Position numbers and translations under genes: made by a program. DNA of 52,361 nucleotides, taken from Defluviitaleaceae bacterium. Lineage in GTDB: Bacteria > Bacillota > Clostridia > Lachnospirales > WRAA01. Under the pieces are notes generated by a model. The model ran no database searches. It worked only from the letters and a program-made list of their open reading frames with translations, and was not told where the DNA came from. Numbering within the stretch: the stretch's first letter is position 1; each line of letters starts with the position of its first letter. Shown piece by piece: positions 1-8,351 of the stretch. The stretch is from NCBI GenBank assembly GCA_009780015.1, contig WRAW01000008.1, positions 1 through 52,361 of the forward strand, written 5' to 3'.

Positions 1-2
1 CC

Positions 3-98
3 TCTGAACGTATTTCGCAGATCATGTCTCTGCTTAATAATCGTCCCAGAAAATCGCTTGGTTTTAAAACTCCTGCTGAACTGTTGCTCTTGACTTGA
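3..98 (+). mobile_element. 3' end of an IS30-family-like transposase gene (truncated by window edge)
   Basis: Frame 3 reads SERISQIMSLLNNRPRKSLGFKTPAELLLLT*, the typical IS30 transposase C-terminus (LNNRPRKSLGFKTPAE). The same sequence is inverted at the window end. Confidence 0.85.
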
Positions 99-109
99 CA
101 ATTCACCGT

Positions 110-140
110 CCCCACGAAGCCCGATTTGGGCTTCGTGGGG
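110..140. repeat. Hairpin adjacent to the IS30-like end
   Basis: ccccacgaagccc-gattt-gggcttcgtgggg, perfect 13-bp stem; near-identical hairpin at 52222-52252. Confidence 0.8.
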
Positions 141-188
141 TGGAATTCGACCGCCAAGACGGCATTCCCATCCTATGAACACAGGTTC
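141..188. repeat. Half of a palindromic element (right arm, ends ATGAACACAGGTTC then TAA)
   Basis: Matches the right part of the element at 30341-30416 (CGCCAAGACGRCATTCCCATCCTATGAACACAGGTTCTAA). Confidence 0.75.
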
Positions 189-217
189 TAATTATGCTGA
201 AAGTCTAAGGAGACAAA

Positions 218-1318
218 ATGAGGTTCTTCAACGACAAAATATCGGTGCGGCAGTTGCAAGTCCTGCTGATATTGGACATATTCGGCACGGGCGTGATCGT
301 TATGCCGCGCATAGCGGCGACCATTGCCGGTGAGAACGGCTGGCTGGTCGCAATATTCGCGATGCTGGCTACAGCGGCGTTCGCGTATGTGGCGGCCAGT
401 GTCGGGCGTAAGTTTCCGAGAACTACATTTGTGGACTATACGCGCCGCCTGCTGGGGAACCCCCTGGGGCTGGCAGTAAGTCTTGGGCTTGTAGCTAAGA
501 TAATGTTCAGCATATCTATGGAGATGCGTTTTTTCATCGAGATAGTGCGTGAGACGATGCTGTTTCGGACGCCCTACATCGTAATATTCGCGTGTATGAT
601 TTCTGTTGCTGCGTACGCGGCGGGCAAAGGTCTGGAGGTTCGGGCGCGGCTGTGCGAGATATTGGTCGTACTGGCGCTTGTGCCGTTCGCTATAGTTCTG
701 CTGATGGCGGGGATGGATGCGGACTACAGCAACCTTCTGCCGGTGATGCGGCGTTCACGCATGTCCGACGTGGTAGCCGGAGGGCTGTTCGTCGGCGCTA
801 CGTACAGAGGGATCGAATTCCTTCTGCTCGTGTACCCATATGTGGACAGGCCGCGTGACGTACGCCGGGGCGCCGTCAAAGCCATGGCGTTTGTCGGCGT
901 GCTTATCGCGGCGGCTACGGTGGTGACTATCGCCAAGTTCGGCGCGGACGGGCTGACGCGCCAGCGCTGGCCGTTTCTCGAGATAATGGATACAATCAAT
1001 TTTCCCGGCAGCTTCATAGAGCGTCAGGACGCGCTGATGATGAGCATATGGATAATATCGGTGTTCGCGATTCTCAGCTCGGGGATGTTCTTTTCGGCGG
1101 TGATATTGAAGGATATCGCGAAAGTAGGGGAGCGTTTTCACTACGTACTGGCCATGATTCCGGTTGTGCTGGTTATATCGGCGCTTCCCGACAACATAAT
1201 TACGATTGATAATCGGCTAGACATTGTATTCGCGGCGCTGGGGCTGCTGTACATGCTTGTTGTGCCGCTGCTGCTTCTGATTTTGGCCAAGCTGAAGAAA
1301 ATAAAGGGGGAGACATGA
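218..1318 (+). CDS. Spore germination permease, GerAB family
   Basis: Multi-TM protein beginning ISVRQLQVLLILDIFGTGVIVMPR; overlaps a GerC-type lipoprotein by 4 bp. Confidence 0.85.
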   Translation: MRFFNDKISVRQLQVLLILDIFGTGVIVMPRIAATIAGENGWLVAIFAMLATAAFAYVAASVGRKFPRTTFVDYTRRLLGNPLGLAVSLGLVAKIMFSISMEMRFFIEIVRETMLFRTPYIVIFACMISVAAYAAGKGLEVRARLCEILVVLALVPFAIVLLMAGMDADYSNLLPVMRRSRMSDVVAGGLFVGATYRGIEFLLLVYPYVDRPRDVRRGAVKAMAFVGVLIAAATVVTIAKFGADGLTRQRWPFLEIMDTINFPGSFIERQDALMMSIWIISVFAILSSGMFFSAVILKDIAKVGERFHYVLAMIPVVLVISALPDNIITIDNRLDIVFAALGLLYMLVVPLLLLILAKLKKIKGET

Positions 1319-2457
1319 GGTACGTTTACGTAATCTGCCTGTTGTGCGTATGCCTGGCCTCCACGGGGTGCTGGGACAAGGTGCAGCTTGAGAACAGGGG
1401 CTTTGTGAGCGCATTTGGAGTGGACGCGTATGACGCCGAACTGGTAAGCGGTTCGGCTCTGCGCCTAAGATCGCCAAATTCTGCCGAACGTTTCGTCGTA
1501 ACTGTGTGTATGCCAAGCTTTGAGGGGTCGGAAGGCGGAGGCTCGGTAAAGCTTACGGCCGCCGCGGACGCGCTGATGCCCGCGCTGTCCCTGATCCGTC
1601 TCGGCACTTCCCAAGAGCCGTACTACGGCCAGGCCAAGGCTATAATACTGGGCGAAGGACTGCTTGACGACTCCGCTCTGCTGGCCCAGGCCATCGACGC
1701 CATGGAGCGCAACCGCGAGATATCACGAAAGGTCGTAATGCTGGCCTACCGGGGCGACTCGGCAGACATACTGCGCGCCGATACCGAGGGCGAACAGCTT
1801 GGGATGCACATTTCAAACTTCTATAGCAAAAGCGGCGTAGCCCTGGGCGTCGCGTTCAAAAAGGACTTGGAGAGCGTCCTTAAAGACCTGCGAAGCTTCG
1901 GCGGAACGGTAATTCCGTTAATAGCGGTGGAAGACGGCTTAATATCCCTGTCCGGCGCGGCGCTGGTCAGTGATTTCAGGCTGACGGGCTGGCTCGACGA
2001 TTCTGAGGTTCGCGGGCTGATGCTGGCCCGGGGCAGTGGGAAGGGAGCCCATCTGACGGCTGACTTCGATGGGACGCGCGTGCCTCTGCGTCTGTCGTAC
2101 CAGCGCGCGCGCCTTAAATTCGACCGCGACGAGCGTGGGTTGGTCTGTGTGCTTGACATACGCGCCAAGGGCAGCGTGGAGGAATACAACGCCAACTCTC
2201 GCAAAGACATCAGCTCGCCCGAGAACGTGGCCAAGCTTAACGAGCTCTTCGCCCACGCCATAGAGCGCGAAGTATCGGCCGCCCACACCCGTCTTGCCCA
2301 AAGCGGCGTAGACGGCTTCGGCCTGCTTGAGCGCCTGCGCAAATTTAACTATGATCTATATGAAGAATTCGTTACAGAGGGCAAAATCTGTATATCAGAT
2401 ATCACAATCATTCCTATTGTTGATGTACGCGTCACCGATGTAGGTGCAACCCGCTGA
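1315..2457 (+). CDS. Ger(x)C-family spore germination lipoprotein
   Basis: Lipobox ..LASTGCWDKVQLENRGFVSAFGVD, classic GerAC N-terminus; directly after gerAB. Confidence 0.88.
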   Translation: MRYVYVICLLCVCLASTGCWDKVQLENRGFVSAFGVDAYDAELVSGSALRLRSPNSAERFVVTVCMPSFEGSEGGGSVKLTAAADALMPALSLIRLGTSQEPYYGQAKAIILGEGLLDDSALLAQAIDAMERNREISRKVVMLAYRGDSADILRADTEGEQLGMHISNFYSKSGVALGVAFKKDLESVLKDLRSFGGTVIPLIAVEDGLISLSGAALVSDFRLTGWLDDSEVRGLMLARGSGKGAHLTADFDGTRVPLRLSYQRARLKFDRDERGLVCVLDIRAKGSVEEYNANSRKDISSPENVAKLNELFAHAIEREVSAAHTRLAQSGVDGFGLLERLRKFNYDLYEEFVTEGKICISDITIIPIVDVRVTDVGATR

Positions 2458-2480
2458 CAGTACTAAAAATATCATTAAAA

Positions 2481-2518
2481 TAACAATGCCGCAAAAAGAA
2501 TTATTTGCGGCATTGTTA
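2481..2518. terminator. Bidirectional terminator between convergent genes
   Basis: taacaatgccgcaaa / tttgcggcattgtta, 15-bp perfect stem. Confidence 0.75.
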
Positions 2519-2529
2519 AGTCTTGTTTG

Positions 2530-5500
2530 CTATCTTATAATTTCGATTGTACGAGTGCTATCGTTAAAGTTTACCGTTGAATTAAAGAACTCTGATACAA
2601 AGCGGATTGGTACCATTGTGCGACCGTTAACAATTTGCGCGGGAACGTCCATTCCGGGCGCCATCTCGCCAATAGCAAACTGTAGTGTGCGTCCGCCGTC
2701 TGTCAGGGTAACGGTTCTGGTTGCATCGTCCCAGCCGACTTGAGGTAGTCCGAGGACATCTTCCGTAATATAGCGTATAGGGACAAGAGTTCTGCCTTCT
2801 ACCACCATAGGTGATGTGTCCATGCTTCGGCGCGCACCGTTTCCGGTCAGGTCGGTAATCACAGGGGATCCGAGCTGCAAGGTTGCCCTGCGAAGGGACG
2901 GCACATATGCGACGGTATAGTTAGCCGTAGTCGCCATTGTCTGAAACTCGAAGTATTCGCCGTTATACGAACCGCCGATATTTTGCCCTTGAGAGTTCAC
3001 CGCCGTAATACGATTCATGTTCCTGTTAGAGCGGTCAATGTCGGATATATTTGCGAGAATGCTAACAGGAATGCCAAGAGAAGTAACTGTCACGTTGTCT
3101 GCGCTAACGCTGATTTGGACGGTAGCCAAGGTGTTTCCATCGGCTCTGCTTGGCGCAAGGCTGAATGTGAACGTGTCTCCGCCTTGTGAATCCAACGACC
3201 TGATAAGCTCTGTTGGGAATGCGGCATATACATTGCCGTTAACCAGTCTTAGCGAAGCCCCAGCTTCTACCATTGCTCTAAGAGTTGCCGCATAAACAGA
3301 CGTGCTTGCAGTGCCTTCTGAAAGCGTCAAGGTGATTGTCGAAACACCCCTGTTTAGCTGTGTTCTTATGGATTGGTCATTGACGGATGCCTCAGATACT
3401 GTTTGACGTGGGGCGGATGCGGGAGCAAATGTTGGTGCGGGTGGGCGGCGTCTGCCGTCGTTGTTATTATTGTTGTGACCGCCGCCGATATTGCCGCCGC
3501 CAGTGCTCGTACCGGTCACGGTAACTTCAATGGTTGCGGTTTGATTGCCGTCAACGGTGGTTACGGTAATTGTTGCGGTTCCGGCTGAAACCCCGCGTAC
3601 AAGGCCGCTTTCGGAAACAGTGGCTACAGAGGCGTTGCTGGTAGACCAGCGTACGTTGTGGTTCGTGGCGTTTGACGGGTAGATAACAGCAGAAAGCTGG
3701 TGCGTGCTGCCAGCCGCTAAGGCAAAGTTGCCCTGAGCGACTGCGACACTCTCCACGTGTACGGTGATAGGTCTAATCGTTAGGTTAATTGATTCACTGA
3801 CGCCGATTGAGTTTGTAGGCTGGGTATCGGTGGGACTGCGCAAGAACGCAACCAGACTATATGTGCCGCTATGCTCCAGTCTCGCGGTGTCGTCATCAGA
3901 AAGCCCCCAGAAAGGAAACACAAATGTGACGCCTGTAAGCTTTGCCGGGTCGGATGGGTCTATTCCTTTATCCATCAAAAACCAGGAGCCAGCGCTTCCA
4001 GGCGCCCAAGTCTGGGTAATTTCGTTGCGCCACCAAAAATCTATTATATATTGATCGGTCATACCTGTATTTGGCGCTACGGTTATGGTGGCCGCAATCG
4101 GGGCATTACCCCACCAATAAGGGTCGCCAACGGTAAGTGTACTATCTCTTTGCAGAGTATCGAAGGTGGTTGCGGCGAGTTGACCGGGGCCGGGTTGTAT
4201 CAATGGGGGGAGCGTGAAAGATATTGGGTCGCTCCATTCAGAAGTATCAGCCATGATAGACGACAATGCACGTACACGTATCTGATAAGTTATGCCCTGA
4301 TTGAGTGGAAAGGTTCTCGGTGCAAAAAAGTTACGATCACTCCAAGCAAAGTAATGGCCATCTATTTCTATTTCGTAAGACCCGCTTGAACCGATCCATC
4401 TAATAATTGAGCCATCGAGGGTAAGGATTGGGGTTTCGTATCTTGGCGCGTCGCTTCCGTCGGGGGTGTAGTTCACGGTATTGCTTGGAAGTGAGTTGAA
4501 GTGGCTGATGTTATTGCCCATTGCAACCATGTGCAGTTGGTAGGTTTCACCTTCTTCAAACTCCCATACAGTCCTTAGATCGACTTGAAGATGACTTGAG
4601 CTAAATATACTAACTGGCCAATCTGAGCCTTGTATATACAATGCGTAGAATTCAGCTCCCGCAATACGATTCCAACTAAGAACACTGTTATTGATGGTTA
4701 AATTGGGAGCGGGAAGTCTTGGTAAGTCCGATTGGGTAAATGTGACAGAGTTGCTTAGCTCAGACATAGCCCAAACACCAACAAGTGTCCATATATTAAT
4801 GAAATCAAAATCAGCGCCAACGGCTCTTACTTGGATTTCATAGTCACCTGCTTCACCAAACCAACCGCTGTCGCTTACACTAACTGAAGTGTTGTTGCCA
4901 ACAGTCTGCCTGGCCTCTCCATCGACCAAGATGGCATAGTTCAACGCATTTGGTACGGCAGTCCATGACACGGTGTCGCCTGTAATGGATATTACGGGTG
5001 CGGCAAGGGTTGTTGGCACTTGAACTGGCAACAGTGCCCAGTTGGAAAATGTATTTGTGTCACGGTTTTCTGCTCTTACAGAAACTTCCCAAGTGTTTGT
5101 AGTTAAAAAGGATGGGTAAGACAGGCCGTGACGAAGGTCAAGCGAGTTAGTCTGTGTGCCTGAAAAATCAAACCAAGTACCATTAATGAGAACGCCATAA
5201 TTGGTGATGCCGGGTACGGCATCCCATGTAAGAAGACCGTTCTGGTCTACACTAAGGTTTGTTGGCGCAGGCAGTCCGGCCTCTCCGGTGATTTCCTCCA
5301 GATTTTTTCCGTCATTGTCACCTTGGCTGGACGAAATCACAAAGTCTATGGATGTGCTTAACTCTGAATGAGCCCTAGAATTGACATTGTCGCTCAAGGC
5401 TCGTACCTGAACGCGGTATGTGCCGCTATCCAGGTTCAACGTGAGCAAGTTAAACGATGGGGTTAATCTTTCAACGTTCGCCTTGTGCGTACCATTTACA

Positions 5501-5793
5501 TATACCCTATAGGCAGATGAGTGTTCCACCTTGCTCCAGGTCAGAAGCCCGTCATTGAGGTTAAGCCATGTTGGTGCACCAAGTTGAGCGTTTTGAGGTT
5601 CGGGCTCTGGTTCTTCCTCTGGTTCCAATGTAGCTCTGGCGGGTGTTTCTCGTTCCGGCGCTGGCTCTGGAGCTTGTTCCGTGTATACCGGAATACTCCC
5701 GTACACAGCTATTGTAGATGACGCAACAACACCAAGTGCAATTGCAGACGCCAAAAACATGGCAAGCAATCGCCGCTTCGCACTTTCAAACAT
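2530..5793 (-). CDS. Secreted multi-domain protein: five fibronectin-III-like repeats, a Big_2 Ig-like domain and a C-terminal copper-amine-oxidase-N/stalk-type domain
   Basis: Signal peptide MFESAKRRLLAMFLASAIALGVVA; repeats AP.L....LLTW..V....Y.V.VNG; Big2 SVAVAQGNFALAAGSTHQLSAVIYPSNATN; C-term VVEGRTLVPIRYITE..VNGRTMVPIRFVSEFFNSTVNFN. Start moved to Met at 5793 (RBS GGGAGGAAATCG). Confidence 0.8.
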   Translation of the reverse strand: MFESAKRRLLAMFLASAIALGVVASSTIAVYGSIPVYTEQAPEPAPERETPARATLEPEEEPEPEPQNAQLGAPTWLNLNDGLLTWSKVEHSSAYRVYVNGTHKANVERLTPSFNLLTLNLDSGTYRVQVRALSDNVNSRAHSELSTSIDFVISSSQGDNDGKNLEEITGEAGLPAPTNLSVDQNGLLTWDAVPGITNYGVLINGTWFDFSGTQTNSLDLRHGLSYPSFLTTNTWEVSVRAENRDTNTFSNWALLPVQVPTTLAAPVISITGDTVSWTAVPNALNYAILVDGEARQTVGNNTSVSVSDSGWFGEAGDYEIQVRAVGADFDFINIWTLVGVWAMSELSNSVTFTQSDLPRLPAPNLTINNSVLSWNRIAGAEFYALYIQGSDWPVSIFSSSHLQVDLRTVWEFEEGETYQLHMVAMGNNISHFNSLPSNTVNYTPDGSDAPRYETPILTLDGSIIRWIGSSGSYEIEIDGHYFAWSDRNFFAPRTFPLNQGITYQIRVRALSSIMADTSEWSDPISFTLPPLIQPGPGQLAATTFDTLQRDSTLTVGDPYWWGNAPIAATITVAPNTGMTDQYIIDFWWRNEITQTWAPGSAGSWFLMDKGIDPSDPAKLTGVTFVFPFWGLSDDDTARLEHSGTYSLVAFLRSPTDTQPTNSIGVSESINLTIRPITVHVESVAVAQGNFALAAGSTHQLSAVIYPSNATNHNVRWSTSNASVATVSESGLVRGVSAGTATITVTTVDGNQTATIEVTVTGTSTGGGNIGGGHNNNNNDGRRRPPAPTFAPASAPRQTVSEASVNDQSIRTQLNRGVSTITLTLSEGTASTSVYAATLRAMVEAGASLRLVNGNVYAAFPTELIRSLDSQGGDTFTFSLAPSRADGNTLATVQISVSADNVTVTSLGIPVSILANISDIDRSNRNMNRITAVNSQGQNIGGSYNGEYFEFQTMATTANYTVAYVPSLRRATLQLGSPVITDLTGNGARRSMDTSPMVVEGRTLVPIRYITEDVLGLPQVGWDDATRTVTLTDGGRTLQFAIGEMAPGMDVPAQIVNGRTMVPIRFVSEFFNSTVNFNDSTRTIEIIR

Positions 5794-5909
5794 TCGATTT
5801 CCTCCCAAATTATAAGTTTTTGTACAGCTTTTATGAAACAAGCTAACTAACCTATCACCCCTCAGGCTAAAATACGAAATGTAAATTGTGCGTTTATAAA
5901 CTATAAATA

Positions 5910-6057
5910 GGTAGGGCTTTTTAGAAACATCGATAATTGAGTAAATATTTGCGAAAATGTAATTGAATTGACTCTTGAATATTGTTTGTTTTTTTGCTAC
6001 ACTTACAAAATATTGAATGTATCAGTGCGTTATTGATGGGCTATAAAAAGCCCTACC
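5910..6057. repeat. Widely spaced inverted repeat
   Basis: GGTAGGGCTTTTTA (5910-5923) and TAAAAAGCCCTACC (6044-6057). Confidence 0.6.
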
Positions 6058-6071
6058 TTCTTAGATAGTTC

Positions 6072-6135
6072 ATCGAGAAAAACCCCTTACCTCATTGCGA
6101 TTAAGATTGCAATGAGGTAAGGGGTTTTTCTCGAT
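6072..6135. terminator. Strong 27-bp perfect stem-loop, probably a bidirectional terminator
   Basis: atcgagaaaaaccccttacctcattgc-10nt-gcaatgaggtaaggggtttttctcgat. Confidence 0.7.
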
Positions 6136-6227
6136 ACATGTGACATATGAATGGTATAAATTTCTTTGCGCTGGTGGATAATACTATTACAAAGGTTGCG
6201 GAGAAAGATATGTCATGAGGTGATATC

Positions 6228-6923
6228 GTGTCCGATAAGATTAAGAAGACGCTGCTGGGCGAAGCCCGAATATTATTGATATCTTTGGGAGCGGGGCTTG
6301 TGTTTACGCTGATGTTCGCGCTGGTGACGCGGCTTTACGCGTCGGAGGTACAGGAAGAGATATCGTCCGAAATGCTTCGCTTCCACGTGCTGGCGCATTC
6401 CGACGGCGAGGACGACCAGGCCCTGAAGCTGCATGTGCGCGATGCCGTTCTCAAGAAGTACGGCGAAGTAATGACAAACGTGGATGATCGCGCCGCGTCG
6501 GTTGAGATCATCCGCGCGGAGCTGGCCGGTATCGAGAATATCGCCGCAAGCGTTGTGGCGGAAGCCGGCTTGGATCATGATGTCCGTGCGGGTCTGTCGA
6601 GGCAGTTCTTCCCGACGCGAGCTTACGGAGGGCTTAGGCTGCCGCCCGGGATGTACGACGCCCTGACTATCCGCATCGGCGACGCCGCGGGCGAAAACTG
6701 GTGGTGCGTGGTCTTCCCGCCGCTGTGTTTTGTGGACGAGGCGCAGACCGAGCTCTCAGAATCCAGCCATGACCAATTCGCCGACTTGCTGAGCGAATCC
6801 GCCTACGAACTGATATCCCAAAGCGAGAGCGTAAATGAAGTCCGGGTACGATTCGCCATTGTGGAGTGGTGGCAGAACCGGTCTTCCGGCCGTGAAGCGG
6901 AAATTCAAATTGTCCTTAATTAA
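6228..6923 (+). CDS. spoIIR: Stage II sporulation protein R
   Basis: RFHVLAHSDGEDDQALKLHVRDAVL and LPPGMYDALTIRIGDAAGENWWCVVFPPLCFVD are SpoIIR signatures; GTG start. Confidence 0.9.
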   Translation: MSDKIKKTLLGEARILLISLGAGLVFTLMFALVTRLYASEVQEEISSEMLRFHVLAHSDGEDDQALKLHVRDAVLKKYGEVMTNVDDRAASVEIIRAELAGIENIAASVVAEAGLDHDVRAGLSRQFFPTRAYGGLRLPPGMYDALTIRIGDAAGENWWCVVFPPLCFVDEAQTELSESSHDQFADLLSESAYELISQSESVNEVRVRFAIVEWWQNRSSGREAEIQIVLN

Positions 6924-7087
6924 GAACACATCCTCAATAAGTTCAACATCGCCTTGACACGACTTGACGCCGACACAACTCTTTTACGGCTCCTAGCGGA
7001 CCGCATCGGGTACGCGTCGTCGCCGCAAAAAAGCTGTGACGACGCCAATTCGCGCCAAATCGACGTTGAATTATTGAGGATGTGTTC
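6924..7087. repeat. 164-bp palindromic element, TAA duplication; left TAA is the spoIIR stop codon
   Basis: Arms GAACACATCCTCAAT.. / ..ATTGAGGATGTGTTC; core CTCCTAGCGGACCGCATCGGGTACGCGTCGTCG; TAA at 6921-6923 and 7088-7090. Confidence 0.85.
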
Positions 7088-7116
7088 TAACTCAACTACA
7101 TCAGGGAGTGAACATC

Positions 7117-8163
7117 ATGAGGAAGTTAATTACATTCGCGGTTACAATGTCGGCGGCTATGTCCTTAGCAATGCCGACACTGGTAGGGGCCGCGCTACTG
7201 CTTGACGAACCGGTGGAATTGCAGTTTGACCGCATAAATGTCAACATCGTCAGCGTAAACGAGAGGAACGGCCAGGTCACAGTGCGCACGGTAGCTGACG
7301 AACGCACCATAATACTTAACGTCAGCGACGAAACATTTGTGGTGGACTCGGTTAACGGCCTTAACACCACCATTGAGGAGCGCGTCAACAACCAGGCGGA
7401 GGTTTATCACAGCCCCGTAATGACGCGCAGTGACCCGCCGATTACAAACGCCATCGCGATGGTCATAAACATTCCCGATGATTATACTCCGCCGCGCTTC
7501 CACATTGTCGAAAGGATCGCGTCCTACAACGGCGACTTGCGCGTCAGCGTGGACAGCGGAGGCCTGATAGTCACCCTTAGCGAAGACAGCGACGTCACCG
7601 CGCCGCTTATGACCTCGACAGGCAAGAGCGCCGGTTATTCACAGATACGCGAGGACAGCAAGCTGCTGCTATGGTACACGATTGTAGCCATGAGCCATCC
7701 CGCTCAGACGACGGCTACTCGCGCGGTGTTGCTGGTACGCGAAGGCGAGTGTGAGGCATACGAGCCCAAGTCCGACGAGTACAAGCCTGCCGAGGCCGAT
7801 ATAAGCGAAATCGAGCCTGATGAACATTATGCCCATGAATACGAGCCGCAAGAGCCGGGCGCGTATCATACGGCCGAAACCGAAGCTGTCTCGGGCTATA
7901 CCCTGCATATGTCGGGCACGCGTGAACTGGGAAGAGGCATATTGATTCCTCTGCGCCAGGTAGCCGAGGGTCTGGGCTACACAGTGATCTGGAACGAGGC
8001 TGACCGAAGCGTCGCGGTCACGCTGAGAGGCGGCAATTCAGCCCGTGTGGTAATCGGACAGAATGGCGAGCTCCTTGACGACAGGACATACGTAAGCATC
8101 GACTTTTTCGAGACTTATTCCGGCCGCGCCGAGCGCGTCAATGATGTGATCGTATTCTATTAA
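7117..8163 (+). CDS. Secreted protein with C-terminal copper-amine-oxidase-N-like/stalk domain
   Basis: Signal peptide MRKLITFAVTMSAAMSLAMPTLVGA; C-term GILIPLRQVAEGLGYTVIWNEADRSVAVTLRGG; RBS AGGGAG. Confidence 0.75.
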   Translation: MRKLITFAVTMSAAMSLAMPTLVGAALLLDEPVELQFDRINVNIVSVNERNGQVTVRTVADERTIILNVSDETFVVDSVNGLNTTIEERVNNQAEVYHSPVMTRSDPPITNAIAMVINIPDDYTPPRFHIVERIASYNGDLRVSVDSGGLIVTLSEDSDVTAPLMTSTGKSAGYSQIREDSKLLLWYTIVAMSHPAQTTATRAVLLVREGECEAYEPKSDEYKPAEADISEIEPDEHYAHEYEPQEPGAYHTAETEAVSGYTLHMSGTRELGRGILIPLRQVAEGLGYTVIWNEADRSVAVTLRGGNSARVVIGQNGELLDDRTYVSIDFFETYSGRAERVNDVIVFY

Positions 8164-8184
8164 TACAGCGCTCCGCAGACATTC

Positions 8185-8214
8185 ACAGCCGCCTGAATTG
8201 ATTCGGGCGGCTGT
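8185..8214 (+). terminator. Stem-loop terminator
   Basis: acagccgcctgaat-tg-attcgggcggctgt downstream of the stop codon. Confidence 0.6.
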
Positions 8215-8351
8215 TTGCGCGGGCCAGAAAATTTGACATTTAGCAAATTTGCAGTGGTAATTATACAAAAGTATGTGTTATAATACGGAAAGAGCGACAC
8301 CAACACAAAATTTACGATTTCTCAAACAATCATATAACGGGAGGGTTTACC

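Noticed and set aside
8233-8284. TTGACA (8233) with TATAAT (8279) as promoter for the RCC1-SLH gene
   Set aside because: Spacing of about 40 bp is not compatible with one sigma-A promoter; each could be part of separate promoters, but that is not supportable here.
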